Of a stretch of DNA of 64,000 bases, positions 38,801 to 47,800 are shown one piece after another (position 1 is the first letter of the stretch; each line of letters opens with the position of its first letter). The translations under genes and the position numbers were made by a program. The DNA lies in the NCBI GenBank assembly GCA_028015205.1, contig CM051521.1, positions 91,860,513-91,924,512 on the forward strand. The letters are read 5' to 3'. The DNA is from Mytilisepta virgata. Taxonomy: Eukaryota; Mollusca; Bivalvia; Mytilida; Mytilidae. The notes below the pieces were generated by a model. The model ran no database searches, was not told the origin of the DNA, and saw only the letters and a program-made list of their open reading frames with translations.

Positions 38801-41800
38801 TATTAATACTTTACAAGATGTGATACAGCTTCTTCAGAACTGTAAAAATATTGTTGTGCTCACTGGAGCTGGGGTAATTCTTTAAAAAGCTGATATTTAA
38901 GCATCTGTTTGGTTGATATTTGTTATTTGAAGCTTTTAGGTTGTTTTATGTGATTGATAGTAGATGTATTACAGGCAGATGTGTTCAAAAGCATAAATTA
39001 TCATTATTTTGGCAATGCTATGCTCAATTTGAAATATATGAAATTAACATGTTATTATTAATGATCTTTAAGGAAATTTTTTATTGTCTATGAGAAATTG
39101 CTCTAAACAAGAGTTACCGGTATATATTTATTCATCTGAATAAAATGACATGATTTTGTTTTTGAATAGGTGTCTGTGTCTTGTGGGATACCAGATTTCA
39201 GATCCAGAGATGGAATTTATGCTCGTCTTGCTGTAGACTTTCCAGATCTTCCTGACCCACAAGCAATGTTTGATATAAACTACTTCAGAAATGATCCAAG
39301 GCCTTTCTTCAAGTTTGCAAAGGTATTTTAAAGTATTTAAAGTGAAAAAAATCGCTTATGTGGTCTGTCTCAGTTATGAAGAAGTTTCAAGCTCCCCAAA
39401 ACTTAAACAAGAGATTGCACACACATTATTCTTTCTATCAAGTCAATTCCACATTTCTTTTACGACAAAAAGTATTTTCAAACTCGGGTTAGGTTTTCAA
39501 GTTATGTTATATGAATACTTTATTTTAGTTATATGAATACTTTATTTTAGCATGTGTAGTTTGACAAAGATCTCACCAATTTTCAAGGCAGTTTTCTGTC
39601 AAAATCACTTATATATTAATAGGTCAGCATAAAAATTTCTATAAGTATAATTTCATTTCAGGAAATATATCCGGGTCAATTTGAACCATCACGATCACAC
39701 AAGTTTATAAGTTTGTTAGAACAACAAGGTAAACTGTTAAGAAACTACACACAGAACATCGACACTTTAGAACAAGTTGCAGGCATTAGTAGAGTTATCC
39801 AATGTCATGGTGAGTATAATTGTTATACTTAGTTTATATCAAAACAGACATATAATGCAACTTCTATTGTGAAGACGTTTTGACACTTAAGGCTATCTAT
39901 TTTTTTCCAACATCTTTTCAGGGTCCTTTGCAACTGCTACCTGTATGTCATGTAAACACAAAGTGGATGCAGAAGTAGTCAGGGAAGACATATTTAATCA
40001 GGTAAGTTCAGAAATATGCTGCAGTACACAGTTTTATTTACATATTTAAACACTTTCAGTTTTGGAATTCTTTAGCAGGTAACATCTGATGCATGATGTA
40101 GACTTTGATGAACAATTTCATTATAATGATATTTTATATTGTGCATCTTATTGTAAATATGACTTTAATTTCAAGGTAATGTTTTTTCAGGTAATACCCA
40201 GGTGTCCAGTCTGTCTGCAAGACCCTGTAATGTCTATCATGAAACCAGATATTGTATTTTTTGGAGAAAGTCTATCTGACGAATTCCACAAAAACATGAA
40301 GGAGGACAAAGATAAATGTGACCTACTTATTGTGATTGGTTCATCATTGAAAGTACGACCAGTAGCATTGATTCCAAGTAAGACGATTTATTGGTGTTTT
40401 TAGCTCACCTGGCCTTTAATGTGCGCTTTTGTCATCACTTGGTGTCTGTCATCTGTGCGTCCGTCTGTAAACTTTTACATTTTGATCTTCTCTCCTGAAT
40501 TTGATGAAACTTTATATGAAGGTTGGGGATCATATGTAGATGTGCATGAAGCAAGATAATTATCGCTGGATGCTTGCAAAGGGAGATAACCCAACTTAAT
40601 ATTTTTACGTTTAAAGCTCTCCTAAACTGTTCAATGGATTTTGATGAAACTTTATATGAAGGTTGGGCATCATATGTAGATGTGCATGAATCAAGATAAT
40701 TATTGCTGGATGCTTGCAAAGGGAGATAATCCAACTTGAGGGTTTTACATGTTTAAAGTCCGTCATAGTCCCTAAACTTTTCACATTTTGATCTTCTCCT
40801 CTGAAACTACTTGGCAGATTGTAATCAACTTTGGTAAGAATGATGTATGGAAGGACCTCTACAAACGATCCACCATTAGTTCTGGCCTGGGCGCCATAAA
40901 AGTTGAGAATATTCTGAAGTCTGAGAATTTTCTTAAATATGGGGATACTCGATTGTGATTGGCTGAGAATGGGAATTTGAGTAAAATTTTCTTTACTCAG
41001 CAAAAATAGTTCTTTATGGTGCCCAGGCCTGGTTGGATGAATAGCATGGCTGCCAGAAGCCATCTTTTGATTTTCATTGGCCAATTTTCAAAAATCTCTG
41101 AAACTACATTATGAAATGTTTTGAAACTTTGTAGGATTGATGACAACAATACCCTATACAAACAAGATCCTCTTTTGGTTGATATTAATCTGCTCAACTG
41201 ATGGCTGCGGCTGTTCAAAGTTTCCATGGAAACCATATGGGAAAGGACTTTTTTGTCATTTTCTCAGGAACTAATTGACAGATTGTAACAAAGACAGGAA
41301 TGTTGTATGGAAGGACCTTTACCAACTCTATACCATTGGTTCTGGTTGATGAATAACATGGCTGCCAGAGGCCATCTTTGATTGTGATTGGCCAATTTTC
41401 AAAAATCTTCTCTGAAACTACATTATGAAATGTTTTGAATCTTTGCAGAATTGAGTACCCTCTACAAACGATCAACTTTTGGTTGAGATTCATCTGATCA
41501 CCGATGGCTGTGGCTGGTCAAACTTTCTATTGAAACCACATGGGAAGACTGTAGCCATAGTTGGTAGGAATCTCATATGGAAATATGCAAATAATCTGCC
41601 TTTTTTAGGTCAAAAGTCAAATATCAAGGTTACTTTGAAATTTTGCATTTCTTTAACAGCCTTGTGGATACAAAAGAGCTTACATGTTCAAATGGTCTAA
41701 TAAAAGCCAGGCGAGCCTCTAATTACACTTTACACAGTTGTAGTACACTACCTGCAGATGTGCATGAAGGAATATGGTTGATGAAAAAGCAGAAATAGCA

Positions 41801-44800
41801 AAATCTTACGATATAAAAACTACTCAAGGATAAATAACTAATTTTGACTCAATAATATTTGATGTGACTTCGTAACCTCTTGTGGAAAAGTCATTAGAAT
41901 GTTGTAATTCTCATGTATATAGATGAAACGGTATTGGTATTAAACAATACATAGGTAACGTGCTGATATACCAGAATTCCGAAGTTTGAACATTCATAGT
42001 ATTGCAAAGGGGGGTTATCACTCAGTGAGATCACTCACAGTTCTAGTTTTAAATGTTTTGTCATAAAAAATACATGTACAATAAATTTTACTCCTGGCAT
42101 TTTTGTGAATCTTTTGCCATTACAGAGATAAAAGGGATCAAAATTAAACCATTTTGCAGGATATATAAAATTTTTCTTTTTTATTAGATTTCAATAGGGA
42201 TTTTTCTTCTAAGATGAGTGTTTTCAGTAGCAAAGTTGAAATAATTGATCATTGAAGTAGAGTTATTTAGACACTTGTCAAAGAAGTTAATTGTGTCGCC
42301 TGCAGAATTTTTCTCTGTAAAAAATGACATTTTCGAAAAAAAGGGGAGGGGGTCAAAACTTCTATCCTCAACTACTCCATAACCACTCAAAGGAATTAGA
42401 TGAAACTTTCACAGTGAATTAATCTAAATGCACAGGTGTGCATATATATTTCATTTTTAGAAAATTTTTAAAAAAATGACATTTTTGCAAAAAAAAAAGG
42501 GGGGGGGGGCAAAACTTCTATCCTCAACTACTCAATAACTGCTCAAAGGAATTTGATTAAACTTTCTCTGTGCACTACCCTAAATGCACAGGTGTAAATA
42601 TTTATTTCATTTTTAGAAAAATTTAAATTTTTTTTGTAAAAATTGACATTTTTTGAACAAAAAAGGGGGGGATCAAAACTGCTATCCTCAACTTCCCCAT
42701 TACCAATCAAAGGAATAAGGAACCTGAGTGAGTTATCTTTTCCTAACCAATGTAGATAAGGGAGATAATAAATTTGTCTCCCTTTTAGCCTCAGGACAAA
42801 AGGGAGAGCATTTAATTATCTCCCTTACCTACATTGGTTAGGAAAAGATAACTCACTCAGGTTCCTCATTTGATGAAACTTTCTGTGCATTAAACCTTAA
42901 TGCACAGATGTGCATATATATTTCATTTTTAGAAAATTTTAATTTTTTTTTTTGGTAAAAATTTACATTTTTGAAAAGGGGGGGGGGGGGGGGGTTCAAA
43001 ACTTCTATCCTCAACTACTCCATAACCACTCAAAGCAATTTGATGAAACTTTCTCTGTGCATTAACCTTAATGCAAAGGTGTGCATATATATTTCATTTT
43101 TAGAACATTTTAATATCTTTTGTAAAAATTGACGTCCGCAGGCGACACATGTCTTCCTTGGAAGACTCACACATTTTTATACGACCGCAAAATTTTTGCG
43201 GTCGTATATTGGTATGACGTTGGCGTCGTCGTCGTCGTCTGCGTCGTCGTCCGAAGACATTTGGTTTTCGCACTATAACTTTAGTATAAGTTAATAGAAA
43301 TCTATGAAATTTAAACACAAGGTTTATGACCACAAAAGGAAGGTTGGGATTGATTTTGGGAGTTTTGGTCCCAACAGTTTAAGAATCAGGGGCCAAAAAA
43401 GGGCCCAATAAGCATTTTTCTTGGTTTTCGCACAATAACTCTAGTATAAGTAAATAGAAATCTATGAAATTTTAACACAAGGTTTATGACCACAAAAGGA
43501 AGGTTGGGATTGTTTTTGGGAGTTTTGGTCCCAACAGTTTAGGAAGTAGGGGCTAAAAAAGGGCCCAAATAAGCATTTTTCTTGGTTTTTGCACCATTAC
43601 TTTAGTATAAGTAAATAGAAATCTATGAAATTTAAACACAAGGTTTATGACCACAAAAGGAAGGTTGGGATTGATTTTTGGAGTTTTGGTCCCAACAGTT
43701 TAGGAATTAGGGGCCAAAAGGGTCCAAAATTAAACTTTGTTTGATTTCATCGAAAATTTAACTATTGGGGTTCTTTGATATGCCGAATCTAACCGTGCCT
43801 TTAGATTCTTAATTTTTGGTCCGGTTTTCAAATTGGTCTACATTAAGGTCCAAAGGGTCCAAAATTAAACTTAGTTTGATTTTTACAAAAATTGAATTCT
43901 TGGGGTTCTTTGATATGCTGAATCTAAACATGTACTTAGTTTTTTTATTATGGGCCCAGTTTTCAAGTTGGTCCAAATCGGGGTCCAAAATTAAACTTTG
44001 TTTGATTTCATCGAAAATTGAAGTATTGGGGTTCTTTGATATGCCGAATCTAACTCTGCATTTAGATTCTTAATTTTTGGTCCCGTTTTCAAATTGGTCT
44101 ACATTAAGGTCCAAAGGGTCCAAAATTAAACTTAGTTTGATTTTAACAAAAATTGAATTTTTGGGGTTCTTTGATATGCTGAATCTAAACATGTACTTAG
44201 TTTTTTTATTATGGGCCCAGTTTTCAAGTTGGTCCAAATCGGGGTCCAAAATTAAACTTTGTTTGATTTCATCGAAAATTGACTTATTGGGGTTCTTTGA
44301 TATGCCGAATCTAACCGTGCATTTAGATTCTTAATTTTTGGTCCCGTTTTCAAATTGGTCTACATTAAGGTCCAAAGTGTCCAAAATTAACTTAGTTTGA
44401 CTTTAACAAAAATTGAATTCTTGGGGTTCTTTGATATGCTGAATCTAAACATGTACTTAGTTTTTTTTATTATGGGCCCAGTTTTCAAGTTGGTCCAAAT
44501 CGGGGTCCAAAATTAAAGCTAAAAAAGGGGTAAATTTTTTTTTTTTTTTTGGGGGGGGGGAGGGGGGGGGGGGGAATTCTCCACAGCATATTGTATTGCA
44601 CAAGAAGCAAAAAATTGAATATAAATTCAAATCATATGACCAATTCTAAGTTCTTTATTTCAGTTATTCTGTGTCAGAAACCTATTATGTGTCAAAAATT
44701 TGAAGAAATTTTCAATTGCACAGTATTGTGCAATAGCAAGAAATTGATATGTGTGCTCTGCTATCAAAACCTTATTATTAACAAATTCCATGACTATGAT

Positions 44801-47800
44801 GTCATTTTCTATTTTAATATGTTATGGTGTATTTAAATGGGCTGTTATGGTTGCAAAGTATAAAGAAATGGGGGGGGGGGGGGGGGGGGTTGAAAACAAA
44901 ATTTAGAGGGGGGGGGGGGGGGGTAAATGAGAAATTGGGGAGGGGGTAATTTTTTTCTCATTTCATATTTCATAAATTAACAAGAGGCTGTCGAATGACA
45001 GCAAACCGGATTTTCCTGCAACAAATGACCTTTGCATGGAAACGACGACTTGAACTGCCTTTTTTCAATTTTTTAGAACCATAACTCCTGAACGGTAAAG
45101 TGAAAATCGTCAATATCGGAACGGTGAAAGTATCAATATCGAACTTGACCTCCATTTTGTCATCAGTAACAACATATTAAAATTTGAAAAGCTTTGGTTG
45201 AACAGTTCATAAGTTATCACACGGACACCACTGGGAAAGCCATTTTTCAATCTTTCAAGAACCATAACTCCTGAACGGTGAAAGTGAAAATCGTCAATAT
45301 CGAACATGACCTCCATTTTGTCATTAGTAACAACATATTAAAATTTGAAAAGCTTTGGTTGAACAGTTCATAAGTTATCACACGGACACCACAGGGAAAG
45401 CCATTTTTCAATCTTTCAAGAACCATAACTCCTGAACGGTGAAAGTGAAAATTGTCAATATCGAACTTGACCTCCATTTTGTCATCAGTAACAACATACT
45501 AAAATTTGAAAAGCTTTGGTTGAACAGTTCATAAGTTATCACACGGACACCACTGGAAAAGCCATTTTTCAATCTTTCAAGAACCATAACTCTTGAACGG
45601 TGAAAGTGAAAATCGTCAATATCGAACTTGACCTCCATTTTGTCATCAGTAACAACATATTAAAATTTGAAAAGCTTTGGTTGAACAGTTCATAAGTTAT
45701 CACACGGACACCACTGGAAAAGCCATTTTTCAATCTTTCAAGAACCATAACTCCTGAACGGTGAAAGTGAAAATCATCAATATCAAACATGACCTCCATT
45801 TTGTCATCAGTAACAACATATTAAAATTTGAAAAGCTTTGGTTGAACAGTTCATAAGTTATCACACAGACACCACTGGGAAAGCCATTTTTCAATCTTTC
45901 AAGAACCATAACTCCTGAACGGTGAAAGTGAAAATCGTCAATATCGAACTTGACCTCCATTTTGTCATCAGTAACAACATATTAAAATTTGAAAAGCTTT
46001 GGTTGAACAGTTCATAAGTTATCACACGGACACCACTGGAAAAGCCATTTTTCAATCTTTCAAGAACCATAACTCCTGAACGGTGAAAGTGAAAATCGTC
46101 AATATCGAACTTGACCTCCATTTTGTCATCAGTAACAACATATTAAAATTTGAAAAGCTTTGGTTGAACATTTCATAAGTTATTGCACGGACACTGTTTG
46201 GCAGCCGCCCGTCCGCCCACCGTCCGCCCGCCCATCCGCCCGCCCGGCCGCCCGCCCGCCGTACATCACCAATTTAATAACCGATATTTTCCTATGAAAA
46301 TCCGGTTAAAAAGAAAATTTCAAATTTTTTTAGCAAAAAAAGGGGGGGTTACATTAAATTTTATTGTTTTTTGTTTTTTTTTGGGAGGGGGGGGTCAATG
46401 TGCAACTTCATAGTGTATTGCACAAAAGCTAAAAAAAGGGGTAAATTATTATTTTTGGGGGGGGGGGGGCAATTCTCCACAGCATATTGTATTGCACAAG
46501 AAGCAAAAAATTGAATATAAATTCAACTCATATGACCAATTCTAAGTTCTTTGATTTCAGTTATTCTGTGTCAGAAACCTATTATGTGTCAAATATTTGA
46601 AGAAATTTTCAATTGCACAGTATTGCGCAATAGCAAGAAATTGATATGTGTGCCCAATTTTAAATTTTAAATTGGTTATTTCTGATTTATATATAAAAAC
46701 AAATAATACTGATATGGTTTGAATAGGTAAATTAAAAAATTTTAAGTTCTTAGACAACATTCATTCTGTGTCAGAAACCTATGCTGTGTCAAATATTTAT
46801 TCACAATCCAAATTCAGTATTGTATCAAGCTTGAATGTTGTGTTCATAATTGCCCCAACTATTCAGGGTTCGACATCTGCGGTCGTATCTAGCTGCGCCC
46901 AGCGGAGCATTTTATTTTAATTGCTGACCATATTTGTTATCAATACCTTTCAGGAAAGATATTCAGATGAATTATTTAGTTTTAGTTTTCCTTCAAGATG
47001 ACTCTGGAAATAATAAATATCTGTTTATGACTTGAAATATTAAATTTCCTCCAACTCTACAATAGGCTGAATTGAAGTTAAAATTTACAGTATTCTGAAA
47101 ACCCTGTTCTTTTCATGCAATTTTACATATGTATTTTCAGATTCATTGCCAGAAAATGTACCTCAGATCTTGATTAACAGAGAACCACTGAAAAATTTAA
47201 ATTTTGATGTGGAACTCCTTGGTGACTGTGATACTATTATTGAAGAACTTTCTAAGAATTTAAATTGGGATAATAAACCTAGATCACCTCTCCTGCATGA
47301 AATTGCAAAATGTGAACTTAAAACACCCACCCCATCAGATTTGGGTGATGTATGTGAAGATGGTGCAGAAAATCAGGTTAATGTAAACATGGACAATAAT
47401 GTTGATAAACCTGATTATAAAACTATTAATGGAAATAACAGTCAGGAAAATAAAAGTGATGTTATCAAAGACAGTCTGAGTAGTACAACAGTCTGTGACA
47501 CTGATGCTGTAGTTAAAGATTCTCAGTCTTCTAGTGCAGCCTCAGAAAGCAAAGACAATTATGACGAAATCAAAGTTGAATTGTGTGAAGTAAAGGATGG
47601 TTCATCTGAAAGTGAAAATGAAAAAATGAATCATACCATAGCAGGTTGTGTATCAGATATTACAAAGAGAGGAGAGTCTTGTACAGAATCAGTAAATAAT
47701 TCAGTATTACCAGAGGAGCCCAAAAAAGAAGGTAATGGTGATGAAGATGATTTAGAAATCATGAGGAGTATGTGGAAACCTCATCATCATAGTAGTCTGG

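Larger units (their letters stand above)
43179..46912 (+). mobile_element. ATACGAC-family element with nested insertions, SIRT1 intron 8
   Basis: After a T run the 5' end is ATACGACCGCA with its complement TGCGGTCGTAT a few bases on (hairpin), then a GTCGTCGTCGTCTGCGTCGT tract. Units of 160-161 bp follow (TTGGTTTTCGCAC at 43261, 43421 and 43582, each with GGTTTATGACCACAAAAGGA), then larger units of 261 bp from about 43730 to 44510 (TGATATGCTGAATCTAAACA). The far end, TGCGGTCGTAT at 46879-46889 with hairpin GCTGcgccCAGC and GGAGCAT, closes the element. Between them lie G-run repeats and a second element (44981-46307). The two frames at 43816 and 44077 are array shadows. Confidence 0.68.

Noticed and set aside
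42184..42390. 68-codon minus-strand frame next to the G-run array
   Set aside because: Most of it lies in the first degenerate array unit and it has no coding character.
43816..44334. Two successive 85-codon frames that look like a duplicated small protein
   Set aside because: They match the 261-bp tandem unit inside the ATACGAC element and end and start on the repeat boundary.
45110..46121. Series of 76-codon minus-strand frames with almost the same sequence
   Set aside because: They step by exactly 161 bp and are the translation of the satellite unit; each overlaps the next and none has a gene context.
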